Assembly: GCF_022179765.1 (NCBI RefSeq) | Contig: NZ_BPRE01000013.1 | Span: 1 to 64,000 of the forward strand | Origin: Methylorubrum suomiense | Lineage (GTDB): Bacteria > Pseudomonadota > Alphaproteobacteria > Rhizobiales > Beijerinckiaceae | Direction: 5' to 3' | Length of the DNA stretch: 64,000 nt | Part shown: in pieces, positions 53,863 to 63,581 of the stretch | How positions within the stretch are numbered: the stretch's first letter is position 1 | How the letters are laid out: every line of letters starts with the position of its first letter | Notes under the pieces: generated by a model | Seen by the model: only the letters and a program-made list of their open reading frames with translations | What the model was told of the DNA's origin: nothing | Database searches by the model: none | Made by a program: the position numbers and the translations under genes

Positions 53863-55551
53863 ATGACGCAGGAATACGATTTCGTAATCGTCGGCGCCGG
53901 CTCGGCCGGGAACGTGCTGGCCACACGGCTGACCGAGGATGCGCACACCACCGTGCTGCTGCTCGAAGCCGGCGGAACCGATTACCGGTTCGATTTCCGC
54001 ACCCAGATGCCCGCGGCGCTCGCCTTCCCGCTCCAGGGTCGGCGCTACAACTGGGCCTATCTCACGGATCCCGAGCCGCATATGGGCGGTCGGCGGATGG
54101 AATGCGGCCGCGGCAAGGGACTCGGCGGTTCCTCGCTCATCAACGGCATGTGTTACATTCGCGGCAACGCCATGGATTACGACGCCTGGGCGCAGGCGCC
54201 CGGCCTCGGCGATTGGTCGTACCACGATTGCCTGCCCTATTTCCGCAAGGCCGAGAGCCGCGACGCGGGCGCCAACGATTATCACGGCGATGACGGTCCC
54301 CTGAGCGTCACGACGGCCAAGCCCGGTCGCAACGTCCTGTTCGAGGCGATGATCGAGGCCGGCGTCCAGGCCGGCTATCCCCGCACGGACGATCTCAACG
54401 GCTATCAGCAGGAAGGCTTCGGTCCGATGGACCGCAGCGTCACCCCGAAGGGCCGCCGCTCCAGCACCGCGCGGGGCTATCTCGATCAGGCCAAGGGCCG
54501 GCCGAACCTGACCATCGTCACCCACGCGACGACGGATCAGATTCTCTTCGAAGGTCGCCGTGCCACCGGTGTGAAATACCTGCATGGCAAGGGTCGAGAG
54601 GCCGTCGTCGCCCGGGCGCGTCGCGAGGTCTTGCTCTGCGCGGGCGCCATCGCCTCGCCGCAGATCCTGCAGCGTTCCGGCGTCGGTCCCGCCGATTGGC
54701 TGCGCGACCTCGACGTGCCGGTGGTGCTCGATCTGCCCGGCGTCGGGCAGAACCTGCAGGACCATCTCGAGATGTACGTGCAGTACGAGTGCCTGAAGCC
54801 GGTCTCCCTCGCTCCGGCGCTGCGCCCCTGGAACCAGCCGGCGATCGGCGCGGAATGGATGTTCCTCGGCACCGGGATCGGCGCCAGCAACCAGTTCGAG
54901 GCCGGCGGATTCATCCGTTCGAGTTCGGAATTCGCGTGGCCGAACCTGCAGTACCACTTCCTTCCCGTGGCGATCAGCTACAACGGCACCAATGCGGTCA
55001 AAGCCCACGGCTTCCAGGCCCATGTCGGCTCGATGCGCTCGCCGAGCCGGGGACGAATCCGCCTGACCTCGCGCAATCCGCACGCCCATCCGAGCATCCT
55101 GTTCAACTACATGTCGACGGAGCAGGATTGGCGCGAGTTCCGTGACGCGATCCGCATCACCCGCGAGATCATCGGCCAATCCGCCCTCGACCCGTATCGC
55201 GGCCGCGAGATCAGCCCCGGGAAGGATCGCCAGACCGACGCCGAACTGGACGACTTCGTGCGCCAGCACGCCGAGACAGCCTATCACCCCTCCTGCTCCT
55301 GCAAGATGGGAGAGGATGCGATGGCGGTGGTCGACGGCCAGGGCCGCGTTCACGGGCTGGATGGACTGCGGGTGATCGACGCGTCGATCATGCCGACCAT
55401 CGTGACCGGCAATCTCAATGCACCAACGATCATGATCGCGGAGAAGATCGCCGACCGCATCCGCGGCCGAACCCCGTTGCCGCGCAGCCAAGCGCCCTAC
55501 CACATCGCGGGCAACACCCCGGTCCGCCGAGCCCCCGCCCGCGCGGCTTGA
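53863..55551 (+). CDS. betA: Choline dehydrogenase BetA
   Basis: FAD-dependent GMC oxidoreductase, 562 aa, membrane-associated. The FAD-binding motif is VIVGAGSAGNVLATRL. GMC signature stretches are GRGKGLGGSSLINGMCYIRG and LCAGAIASPQILQRSGVGP; the active-site histidine region is AYHPSCSCKMG and the C-terminus is VTGNLNAPTIMIAEKIADRI. It converts choline to betaine aldehyde for BetB. ATG 53863 lies 34 bases after betB. Last gene of the choline operon. Confidence 0.95.
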   Translation: MTQEYDFVIVGAGSAGNVLATRLTEDAHTTVLLLEAGGTDYRFDFRTQMPAALAFPLQGRRYNWAYLTDPEPHMGGRRMECGRGKGLGGSSLINGMCYIRGNAMDYDAWAQAPGLGDWSYHDCLPYFRKAESRDAGANDYHGDDGPLSVTTAKPGRNVLFEAMIEAGVQAGYPRTDDLNGYQQEGFGPMDRSVTPKGRRSSTARGYLDQAKGRPNLTIVTHATTDQILFEGRRATGVKYLHGKGREAVVARARREVLLCAGAIASPQILQRSGVGPADWLRDLDVPVVLDLPGVGQNLQDHLEMYVQYECLKPVSLAPALRPWNQPAIGAEWMFLGTGIGASNQFEAGGFIRSSSEFAWPNLQYHFLPVAISYNGTNAVKAHGFQAHVGSMRSPSRGRIRLTSRNPHAHPSILFNYMSTEQDWREFRDAIRITREIIGQSALDPYRGREISPGKDRQTDAELDDFVRQHAETAYHPSCSCKMGEDAMAVVDGQGRVHGLDGLRVIDASIMPTIVTGNLNAPTIMIAEKIADRIRGRTPLPRSQAPYHIAGNTPVRRAPARAA

Positions 55552-56516
55552 GGCCAGTGGCCCGGGCTGCACAGCGCGACACTATCGTGTTCGGCGATGC
55601 CGCCCGGAGCGTGAAGCCCGACGCGGCGCCGAGCGCGACGGGTTCAGGGAAACGGCTTCATTGGGTAGGGGCGGTGACCGCGCAGAACGGGGCGAACCCG
55701 TCTACGGGCGGCCTCAGCGTGGGAGCCCAAGATGGCGCAACCGGCGCGATGGCGAAAAGAAAACGGCCACGGGCGTCGAAACAAAGGTGCGCGTACATCC
55801 GGCGTCACCCGCGTTCCGGCATCGTGGCCGCGGCCGATCCAGCGATGGAGTCGCGATCGGCATGATCTCGAAATGGGGGCAGGGCGGTTGTTCTGCAATG
55901 GTTGAACGGCTTGCGGCTTCTCGCCGGCTTCCGGCATGCCGTTCGAAGAGTCACAGCCGTGCAACACCAACCATTTCGTTGCGGTGAGTAGTCAGTCCGT
56001 CTTCAAAGCCGCAAGGAATTCGCTATTCACTGCGCCGGCAATCCAGCGCTTGGCCCTGACCCATGATGTCCGCGTCCCGCACCCTCATTCTGCAGCACCG
56101 TGAAATCTCGGCTCTCCTGGCTACCTACGGAATGTTTCTGGGTGGGCTGCTGATTCTCACCTGGGCAGCATCCTGAGCAACGCCGACGCGATCAGATTGA
56201 AGAGCGGCCGAATTCGCAGCGCCGAGGTACCGCTCGGGACGATACGGCTACTTCGCGTTGCATGGGGTGGGCGTGCCGATCGTGTCTGGCCAGCGGCGCA
56301 GGATCGTTGTCCGGCTCTCCGGCCCCGTCGCAGTTCTGTTGCGCTGGACGAGGCGTAGGAACCCCCTCCCGAGATGAACCGCTGCCGCGCGATCGGCAGC
56401 AGGTCCACGATTGTGCCCCAGAGGCTCGCCTCTGGGTTGTCCATTGCGACGATCAGATCAGGCGATGCCGGCCCACGCCGAGATCGAGGGACGCATCATC
56501 GCTCCCGGCCCATCCG
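55552..56516. other. Intergenic region after betA
   Basis: Nearly 1 kb with no assured gene except a possible 37-codon membrane peptide at 56063-56176. Other frames are shadows. No clear terminator for betA was found. Confidence 0.45.
56063..56176 (+). CDS. Possible single-helix small membrane protein, 37 aa
   Basis: Frame MMSASRTLILQHREISALLA continuing TYGMFLGGLLILTWAAS and a stop. A polar basic N-terminus precedes one well-formed hydrophobic helix with GG pair, the pattern of genuine bacterial microproteins. The ribosome site is weak (TGACCC). No family recognised; may be chance. Confidence 0.35.
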   Translation: MMSASRTLILQHREISALLATYGMFLGGLLILTWAAS

Positions 56517-57377
56517 TCAGACAGCCCCTGCATGCGGCGCAGGCTCCTCCGTCGAGATGGCGTCGATCGTGCGCTCGGTCGGCTCCGGGCCGCCATCGGC
56601 ACGGTCGATCCGAATCTCCATGCCGGTCGGCTCCATCTCGCCGAAGGGCGTCGCGAAGGCGATCTCGGCCGCGTCGCGCCCGATGCCGATACGCACCAGC
56701 CCGTCCAGATGCGCTTGCCGCGTCGCGTCGAACAGCCACCAGCGCCCGTCGAGATAGGCCTCGAACACGGCGTGGAAGTCGCGCGGGACCAAGCCATAGG
56801 CATAGCAACTGACGAAGCGAGCCGGGATGCCGAGCGCACGGCAGAAGGCCGTTCCGATATGCGCAAAGTCCCGGCACACGCCTGCCCGCTTGAGCAGGCT
56901 CTCATCGGCGGTCGTCTCACCGTCGCTGGCGCCCCGCTGATAGGCGATGTTGTCGTGGATCCAGTTGCAGATCGCGTTCACCCGCTTGTGGCCCTTGGGG
57001 AGATGCCCGAACTCAGCCAGGGCAAAGGGCGTCAGGCGGTCGGAGGAGACGAAGCGGCTCGGCAGCAGGAAGGGAAGAATGTCGATGGGCAATTCCGCCA
57101 CCGGGGTCTCACGGATCGTCTCCGGATCGGCCCGCACGACTGCGAGTTCGACCTCGGCGTTGTACTCGACCGAGAAGGGACCGATCCCGGCATTCACGCC
57201 GAGGTAGCGATTCTTGAGATCGGGGGTGACGTACACCTCGCGTTTGAGATCGGGGCTGAGCGTCAATGTCTCGCTGTGGATCGCGAGGCTCTTCAGATGG
57301 GCGACCTCCACGTTGAAGATGAAGGTCGTGGGCGCTTTGATCTCGTAGGCAAGGCTGCAGCCGAGCTTGAACCGCAT
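56517..57377 (-). CDS. Transglutaminase-like cysteine protease family protein, 286 aa
   Basis: Cytoplasmic protein with an N-terminal beta-rich domain (MRFKLGCSLAYEIKAPTTFI; NRYLGVNAGIGPFSVEYNAE) and a C-terminal transglutaminase-like core. The catalytic triad is visible: Cys in RAGVCRDFAHIG, His in PRDFHAVFEAYLDGRWW, and Asp in LFDATRQAH. Such proteins are often peptidases or amidases and occur near glutamate-cysteine ligase-like and alpha-E genes, none of which is present here. Monocistronic; start ATG 57377 after GGGGGAACCAGAGA. Confidence 0.9.
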   Translation of the reverse strand: MRFKLGCSLAYEIKAPTTFIFNVEVAHLKSLAIHSETLTLSPDLKREVYVTPDLKNRYLGVNAGIGPFSVEYNAEVELAVVRADPETIRETPVAELPIDILPFLLPSRFVSSDRLTPFALAEFGHLPKGHKRVNAICNWIHDNIAYQRGASDGETTADESLLKRAGVCRDFAHIGTAFCRALGIPARFVSCYAYGLVPRDFHAVFEAYLDGRWWLFDATRQAHLDGLVRIGIGRDAAEIAFATPFGEMEPTGMEIRIDRADGGPEPTERTIDAISTEEPAPHAGAV

Positions 57378-58270
57378 TCTCTGGTTCCCCCGATATGGAC
57401 CTGCCGAGGGTTTAGCAAAGATCGAGCCTCGCCGGACCTGTTCGATCGAAGGGCGCTCGACGCCTCATGCCGCGCTCACGTTGCCTCTGCGCGGGCCGGC
57501 GAAAGCCGCCCGCCATTCTGGGGCGCGCGGTGATCGGCGCCAGGCCGGGGCGGAACCTCCGTCACGTTCCTGCCGACGGATTGACCCGCTTCGACGGCGA
57601 CCAATTCTGTATCTCGACAACGGAACGTGAAAAATTTTGCCGTAAACTCTCAAACTGTACCAGTTCTCAAATCGCTGAGGCTTAAATACCTCAGCACCCA
57701 CATTGATCTCTCATCTTTGACCCGGCGTGATGCTTCTGCGGCGCTCCAGGCATCCCACGCGGCTCACTCCCGAATCCTTGCGATGAGTCCTCGATTGTGA
57801 GCGCAAATACACAATAAGATCTCGTGGTTTATTGCGCCGGAAGCGGCTGTGAAATATTTTGATACTTGCGATTTGCGAAGGCGCAACAACGATTGCACCA
57901 CCATTTTCGATACTTACCTTTCAAGACATTGCAATTGTCAAATGGACTCCGAAAAATCGACAATTCCGGCTTAATCCGAGCGAAAGACCACCACTTACAA
58001 TTCGATACAAACAAAATAGGCATGCACAGCGCCCTGCAACGACAGCCTTCTCATAATTTTTTTAGTATATATTTGTGTATAGCGAAATAGACGATCTTCA
58101 GAAAACCGCCGCCGGACATAGGATGCGCGAGACGCTGGCGGGGTATGCCTCAGATGCAATTTGATATAATGACAATTCGACATATGACCTGCATTATATC
58201 GCCTGGACCTCAGGTGTTGCATGAACGGGTTTGAAATGCGCAGGTTCCTCCTTCAGGTGTCCGGGTAGGC
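57378..58270. other. AT-rich intergenic region upstream of the fdh cluster
   Basis: About 890 bases without a supported gene. 57600-58220 is markedly AT-rich against a GC-rich background and contains only short frames without ribosome sites. It likely carries the promoter for the 103-aa gene and fdhBA, but no clear consensus was found. Confidence 0.5.
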
Positions 58271-58582
58271 ATGTCCATGGATGCCAGCCGACTGGCGAGC
58301 GCTGCGGCGGATGCTTACGCCGCCGAAGCCAAGCCGCCGCTCACGGAGGAACTGATCAGCAAGGTGCGAGAAGCCTTGTTGTCAGCCATCGGTGCCGGAA
58401 CGGATGCGGTCTCGGACACCGATCGGCTCGAGCGCTTGAACGCCGCGCTCGACGCGTTCGAGACGGACCTCGACGCCGTGGTCGGCCCCCGGATCGCGTC
58501 GCTCGACGAGACTTCGGCCACGGTTACGACCCGACATCGCTCGGAAGCCGGGCAGCCGTTGCGGGCATTCGGTGGCCAGTAG
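58271..58582 (+). CDS. Hypothetical protein upstream of fdhB, 103 aa
   Basis: Acidic, helix-rich cytoplasmic protein (ASRLASAAADAYAAEAKPPL; ELISKVREALLSAIGAG; RLERLNAALDAFETDLDAVV). No family recognised. GGGTAGGC precedes ATG 58271. It lies 60 bases upstream of fdhB in the same direction, so it could be co-transcribed and have an accessory role, but nothing in the sequence shows this. Confidence 0.6.
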   Translation: MSMDASRLASAAADAYAAEAKPPLTEELISKVREALLSAIGAGTDAVSDTDRLERLNAALDAFETDLDAVVGPRIASLDETSATVTTRHRSEAGQPLRAFGGQ

Positions 58583-58642
58583 CCACGCCCCTCGCAACCA
58601 TCACGTCCGTTCGCTCCTTCAAGCTGGAACACAGGTCGCGCC

Positions 58643-60361
58643 ATGAGTGAGGATACGGGAACTGTCCGGCGCTTTGCGCATCCGGGCCGTGGCCGCAACG
58701 TCGCCCGCGCCGTGCCGAAGGGCCGTCAGGTCGATCCGCAGGCCAAGGTCGAGATCGAGGATCTGCTCGGCACGCGCTCGCACCAGCGCGATCTGCTGAT
58801 CGAGCACCTGCATCTGATCCAGGACACCTACGGTCAGATCAGCGCCGACCATCTGGCCGCGCTCGCCGACGAGATGAGCCTTGCCTTCGCGGAGGTGTTC
58901 GAGACCGCGACGTTCTACGCGCATTTCGACGTGGTGAAGGAGGGTGAGGCCAACATCCCGCGCCTCACCGTTCGGGTCTGCGACAGCATCACCTGCGCGA
59001 TGTTCGGCGCGGACGAACTGGTCGAGACGCTGCAGCGCGAACTGGCGTCCGACGCCGTCCGCGTCGTGCGTGCGCCCTGCGTCGGCCTGTGCGACCATGC
59101 CCCGGCGGTCGAGGTCGGTCACAACTTCCTCCACAAGGCCGATCTGGCCTCCGTCCGCGCCGCGGTCGAGGCCGAGGACACCCACGCCCATATTCCCACT
59201 TACGTCGATTACGACGCCTACCGGGCCGGCGGCGGCTACGCGACTCTGGAGCGGCTGCGCGGCGGCGCGCTCCCGGTCGACGACGTCCTGAAGGTCCTCG
59301 ACGATGGCGGCCTGCGCGGTCTCGGCGGCGCCGGCTTCCCCACCGGCCGCAAGTGGCGCTCCGTGCGCGGCGAGCCCGGCCCGCGGCTGATGGCGGTCAA
59401 CGGCGACGAGGGCGAACCCGGCACCTTCAAGGATCAGCTCTACCTCAACACCGATCCGCACCGCTTCCTGGAAGGCATGCTGATCGGTGCCCACGTGGTC
59501 GAGGCGACCGACGTCTACATCTATCTGCGCGACGAGTACCCGATCTCCCGCGAGATCCTCACCCGCGAGATCGCCAAGCTCCCCGAGGGTGGCACGCGCA
59601 TCCACCTGCGCCGCGGCGCGGGGGCCTATATCTGCGGCGAGGAATCCTCGCTGATCGAGTCGCTGGAAGGCAAGCGCGGCCTGCCGCGTCACAAGCCGCC
59701 GTTCCCGTTCCAGGTCGGCCTGTTCAACCGCCCGACGCTGATCAACAACATCGAGACCCTGTTCTGGGTGCGCGACCTGATCGAGCGCGGCGCCGATTGG
59801 TGGAAGAGCCACGGCCGCAACGGCCGGGTCGGCCTGCGCTCCTACTCGGTCTCCGGCCGCGTGAAGGAGCCGGGCGTGAAGCTCGCCCCCGCGGGCCTGA
59901 CCATCCAGGAACTGATCGACGAGTATTGCGGCGGCATGAGCGAGGGCCACACCTTCGCGGCCTACCTGCCGGGCGGCGCGTCGGGCGGCATCCTGCCGGC
60001 TTCCATGAACGACATCCCGCTCGATTTCGGCACGCTGGAGAAATACGGCTGCTTCATCGGTTCGGCCGCGGTCGTGGTCCTGTCCGATCATGACGACGTG
60101 CGCGGCGCCGCGCTGAACCTGATGCGGTTCTTCGAGGACGAATCCTGCGGCCAGTGCACGCCCTGCCGTTCGGGCACCCAGAAGGCCCGCATGCTGATGG
60201 AGAACGGCGTGTGGGACACCGAGCTTCTCGGCGACCTTGCGCAGTGCATGCGCGACGCCTCGATCTGCGGTCTCGGACAGGCGGCCTCGAACCCGGTCAG
60301 CTCCGTGATCAAGTATTTTCCGGACCTCTTCCCGGAGCCGCGGGCCGTGGCGGCCGAATGA
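58643..60361 (+). CDS. fdhB: NAD-dependent formate dehydrogenase FDH1 beta subunit
   Basis: 572-aa diaphorase subunit that takes electrons from FdhA to NAD. It is a natural fusion of NuoE-like and NuoF-like modules. The N-terminal thioredoxin-like [2Fe-2S] domain has cysteines in VRVCDSITCAMFG and APCVGLCDH. The FMN/NADH domain has GLGGAGFPTGRKW, VNGDEGEPGTFKD and GAGAYICGEESSLIESLEG. A [4Fe-4S] motif, ESCGQCTPCRSGT, lies near the C-terminus. Length and order match FDH1 of M. extorquens. 64 bases precede fdhA. Confidence 0.96.
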   Translation: MSEDTGTVRRFAHPGRGRNVARAVPKGRQVDPQAKVEIEDLLGTRSHQRDLLIEHLHLIQDTYGQISADHLAALADEMSLAFAEVFETATFYAHFDVVKEGEANIPRLTVRVCDSITCAMFGADELVETLQRELASDAVRVVRAPCVGLCDHAPAVEVGHNFLHKADLASVRAAVEAEDTHAHIPTYVDYDAYRAGGGYATLERLRGGALPVDDVLKVLDDGGLRGLGGAGFPTGRKWRSVRGEPGPRLMAVNGDEGEPGTFKDQLYLNTDPHRFLEGMLIGAHVVEATDVYIYLRDEYPISREILTREIAKLPEGGTRIHLRRGAGAYICGEESSLIESLEGKRGLPRHKPPFPFQVGLFNRPTLINNIETLFWVRDLIERGADWWKSHGRNGRVGLRSYSVSGRVKEPGVKLAPAGLTIQELIDEYCGGMSEGHTFAAYLPGGASGGILPASMNDIPLDFGTLEKYGCFIGSAAVVVLSDHDDVRGAALNLMRFFEDESCGQCTPCRSGTQKARMLMENGVWDTELLGDLAQCMRDASICGLGQAASNPVSSVIKYFPDLFPEPRAVAAE

Positions 60362-60425
60362 CGCCCGACCCGAGCCTCCTCCCGAACCCGACGCCCCCGA
60401 CGAAGCCAGAGCCTGGAGCGGACGC

Positions 60426-63395
60426 ATGAGCAACGGCCCCGAAGTGCGCGGCGACAAGACCGAGCGGCCCGAGATACGCGCCAGCGGCCGGCAGGATGCC
60501 GGCGGTCCGGTGGGCGGCCCGCAGCCGGGTTCCGGCGGCGCCTACTCGCAGGGCGCCAAGGCCGGCGGCCAGGCCGCGCCCGAACCCACGGGCACCTTCG
60601 GCCTGAAGGACGCCCCGGTCGCGCCCGCGACCATCACGTTCGAACTCGACGGCCAACAGGTCGAGGCGCAGCCCGGCGAGACCATCTGGGCGGTCTCGAA
60701 GCGCCTCGGCACGCATATCCCGCATCTCTGCCACAAGCCCGAGCCCGGCTACCGCCCGGACGGCAATTGCCGCGCCTGCATGGTCGAGATCGAGGGTGAG
60801 CGGGTGCTCGCCGCCTCGTGCAAGCGCACGCCGGCCATCGGCATGAAGGTGAAGACGGCGACGGAGCGTGCCACCAAGGCCCGCGCCATGGTGCTGGAAC
60901 TGCTCGTGGCCGATCAGCCCGAGCGGGAGACCTCGCACGACCCGTCGTCGCATTTCTGGGTCCAGGCCGATTACCTCGACGTCAGCGAGAGCCGCTTCCC
61001 GGCCGCCGAGCGCTGGTCGAGCGACGTCAGCCACCCGGCCATGAGCGTCAACCTCGACGCCTGCATCCAGTGCAATCTCTGCGTCCGTGCCTGCCGCGAA
61101 GTCCAGGTCAACGACGTCATCGGCATGGCCTACCGCTCGGCAGACGCTAAGATCGTGTTCGACTTCGACGATCCGATGGGCGCCTCGACCTGCGTCGCCT
61201 GCGGTGAGTGCGTTCAGGCCTGCCCGACGGGTGCGCTGATGCCCTCGGCCTATCTCGATGCGAACCAGACCCGGACGGTCTATCCCGACCGCGAAGTGAA
61301 GTCGCTCTGCCCCTATTGCGGCGTCGGCTGCCAAGTCTCCTACAAGGTCAAGGACGAGAAGATCGTCTACGCCGAGGGCGTCAACGGCCCGGCCAACCAC
61401 AATCGGCTCTGCGTGAAGGGCCGCTTCGGCTTCGACTACGTCCACCACCCCCATCGCCTGACGGTGCCGCTGATCCGCCTGGAGAACGTGCCGAAGGACG
61501 CCAACGATCAGGTCGATCCGGCCAATCCCTGGACCCATTTCCGCGAGGCGACTTGGGAAGAGGCGCTCGACCGCGCCGCGGGTGGCCTCAAGCGGATCCG
61601 TGACACCGACGGGCGCAAGGCGCTCGCGGGCTTCGGCTCGGCCAAGGGCTCGAACGAGGAGGCCTATCTCTTCCAGAAGCTCGTGCGCCTCGGCTTCGGC
61701 ACCAACAATGTCGATCACTGCACCCGGCTGTGCCACGCCTCGTCGGTAGCGGCCCTGATGGAAGGTCTCAATTCCGGCGCCGTGACCGCGCCGTTCTCGG
61801 CGGCCCTCGACGCGGAGGTGATCGTCGTCATCGGCGCCAACCCGACCGTGAACCATCCGGTCGCCGCGACCTTCCTGAAGAACGCGGTCAAGCAGCGCGG
61901 CGCCAAGCTGATCATCATGGACCCGCGGCGGCAGACGCTGTCGCGCCACGCCTACAAGCACCTCGCGTTCCGCAACGGCACCGACGTGGCGATGCTCAAC
62001 GCGATGCTGAACGTCATCGTCGAGGAGAAGCTCTACGACGAGCAGTACATCGCCGGCTACACCGAGAACTTCGAGGCGTTGAAGGAGAAGATCGTCGACT
62101 TCACCCCGGAGAAGATGGCGCCGGTCTGCGGGATCGACGCCGAGACTCTGCGCGAGGTGGCGCGGCTCTACGCCCGGGCCAAGTCCTCGATCATCTTCTG
62201 GGGCATGGGCGTCAGCCAGCACGTCCACGGCACCGACAACTCGCGCTGCCTGATCGCGCTCGCCCTCATCACCGGCCAGATCGGCCGGCCGGGCACCGGC
62301 CTGCACCCGCTGCGCGGCCAGAACAATGTTCAGGGTGCCTCCGACGCCGGCCTGATCCCGATGGTCTATCCGGACTATCAATCGGTCGAGAAGGATGCGG
62401 TGCGCGAGCTGTTCGAGGAGTTCTGGGGTCAGTCCCTCGATCCGCAGCGGGGTCTCACGGTCGTCGAGATCATGCGCGCGATCCATGCGGGCGAGATCAA
62501 GGGCATGTTCGTCGAGGGCGAGAACCCGGCGATGTCCGACCCCGACCTCAACCATGCCCGCCACGCCCTGGCGATGCTCGACCACCTCGTGGTGCAGGAT
62601 CTGTTCCTGACCGAAACCGCCTTCCACGCCGACGTGGTGCTGCCGGCCTCCGCCTTCGCCGAGAAGGCCGGCACCTTCACCAACACCGACCGGCGCGTGC
62701 AGATCGCCCAGCCGGTGGTCGCGCCCCCCGGCGACGCGCGCCAGGATTGGTGGATCATCCAGGAACTGGCTAAGCGCCTGGGCCTCGACTGGACCTATAC
62801 GGGCCCGGCCGACATCTTCGCCGAGATGGCGCGGGTGATGCCGTCTCTCAACAACATCACCTGGGAGCGTCTGGAGCGCGAGGGGGCGGTGACCTACCCG
62901 GTCGATGCCCCGGATCAGCCTGGCAACGAGATCATCTTCTACGCCGGCTTCCCGACCGAGAGCGGTCGCGCCAAGATCGTCCCCGCGGCGATCGTCCCGC
63001 CGGACGAGGTGCCGGACGCCGAGTATCCGATGGTCCTCTCGACCGGCCGCGTGCTGGAGCATTGGCACACCGGCTCGATGACCCGGCGCGCCGGGGTGCT
63101 CGATGCGCTGGAGCCCGAAGCGGTGGCCTTCATGGCGCCGAAGGAGCTCTACCGCCTCGGCCTGCGTCCCGGCGACTCGATGCGGCTGGAGACGCGCCGC
63201 GGCGCCGTCGAGCTGAAGGTCCGCTCCGACCGGGACGTGCCGGCGGGCATGATCTTCATGCCCTTCTGCTACGCCGAGGCTGCGGCCAACCTCCTGACCA
63301 ATCCGGCCCTCGACCCGCTCGGCAAGATCCCCGAGTTCAAGTTCTGCGCGGCGCGGGTTGCCCCCGTGGAGGCCACGCCGATGGCGGCCGAATGA
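60426..63395 (+). CDS. fdhA: NAD-dependent formate dehydrogenase FDH1 alpha subunit (tungsten/molybdenum)
   Basis: 989-aa catalytic subunit that oxidises formate to CO2, last step of C1 oxidation. After a disordered Gly/Pro-rich N-terminus come a NuoG-like [2Fe-2S] domain (HLCHKPEPGYRPDGNCRACM), two ferredoxin [4Fe-4S] motifs (CIQCNLCVRACREVQ, CVACGECVQACPTGA), the catalytic-domain cluster (CPYCGVGCQVSYK), and the bis-pterin oxidoreductase body. The metal ligand is Cys436 in HCTRLCHASS, followed by the conserved His. Although selenocysteine genes are in this window, this enzyme uses cysteine. In M. extorquens FDH1 contains tungsten; the metal cannot be read from sequence. Confidence 0.97.
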   Translation: MSNGPEVRGDKTERPEIRASGRQDAGGPVGGPQPGSGGAYSQGAKAGGQAAPEPTGTFGLKDAPVAPATITFELDGQQVEAQPGETIWAVSKRLGTHIPHLCHKPEPGYRPDGNCRACMVEIEGERVLAASCKRTPAIGMKVKTATERATKARAMVLELLVADQPERETSHDPSSHFWVQADYLDVSESRFPAAERWSSDVSHPAMSVNLDACIQCNLCVRACREVQVNDVIGMAYRSADAKIVFDFDDPMGASTCVACGECVQACPTGALMPSAYLDANQTRTVYPDREVKSLCPYCGVGCQVSYKVKDEKIVYAEGVNGPANHNRLCVKGRFGFDYVHHPHRLTVPLIRLENVPKDANDQVDPANPWTHFREATWEEALDRAAGGLKRIRDTDGRKALAGFGSAKGSNEEAYLFQKLVRLGFGTNNVDHCTRLCHASSVAALMEGLNSGAVTAPFSAALDAEVIVVIGANPTVNHPVAATFLKNAVKQRGAKLIIMDPRRQTLSRHAYKHLAFRNGTDVAMLNAMLNVIVEEKLYDEQYIAGYTENFEALKEKIVDFTPEKMAPVCGIDAETLREVARLYARAKSSIIFWGMGVSQHVHGTDNSRCLIALALITGQIGRPGTGLHPLRGQNNVQGASDAGLIPMVYPDYQSVEKDAVRELFEEFWGQSLDPQRGLTVVEIMRAIHAGEIKGMFVEGENPAMSDPDLNHARHALAMLDHLVVQDLFLTETAFHADVVLPASAFAEKAGTFTNTDRRVQIAQPVVAPPGDARQDWWIIQELAKRLGLDWTYTGPADIFAEMARVMPSLNNITWERLEREGAVTYPVDAPDQPGNEIIFYAGFPTESGRAKIVPAAIVPPDEVPDAEYPMVLSTGRVLEHWHTGSMTRRAGVLDALEPEAVAFMAPKELYRLGLRPGDSMRLETRRGAVELKVRSDRDVPAGMIFMPFCYAEAAANLLTNPALDPLGKIPEFKFCAARVAPVEATPMAAE

Positions 63396-63408
63396 TCGAG
63401 GCGTGAAG

Positions 63409-63440
63409 GCGGGCGGTGCTCGAGACGCACCGCCCGCTTC
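63409..63440. terminator. Hairpin terminator between fdhA and desaturase
   Basis: Perfect 11-bp stem GCGGGCGGTGC/GCACCGCCCGC with a 7-base loop, lying 14 bases after the fdhA stop between convergent genes. T-run is weak (CTTCG). Confidence 0.6.
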
Positions 63441-63581
63441 GAACGTGCGGCGTGCCTCGGCTTGCGCGTGGCGCGTCGTGTATCGACCGGGACGAGTCCG
63501 CAGCCGGGTCGCGGTTGCCGGACGCCATGCCTGGATGGAACGGGCGCCGCACCGCCCCGAATGCGCAGACGCCGCCGCCGG

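Noticed and set aside
60309..63068. A 919-codon open frame antisense to fdhA
   Set aside because: It is the mirror of a strongly conserved gene in high-GC DNA, rich in Arg/Asp/Gly/His, with no family motif; a shadow frame.
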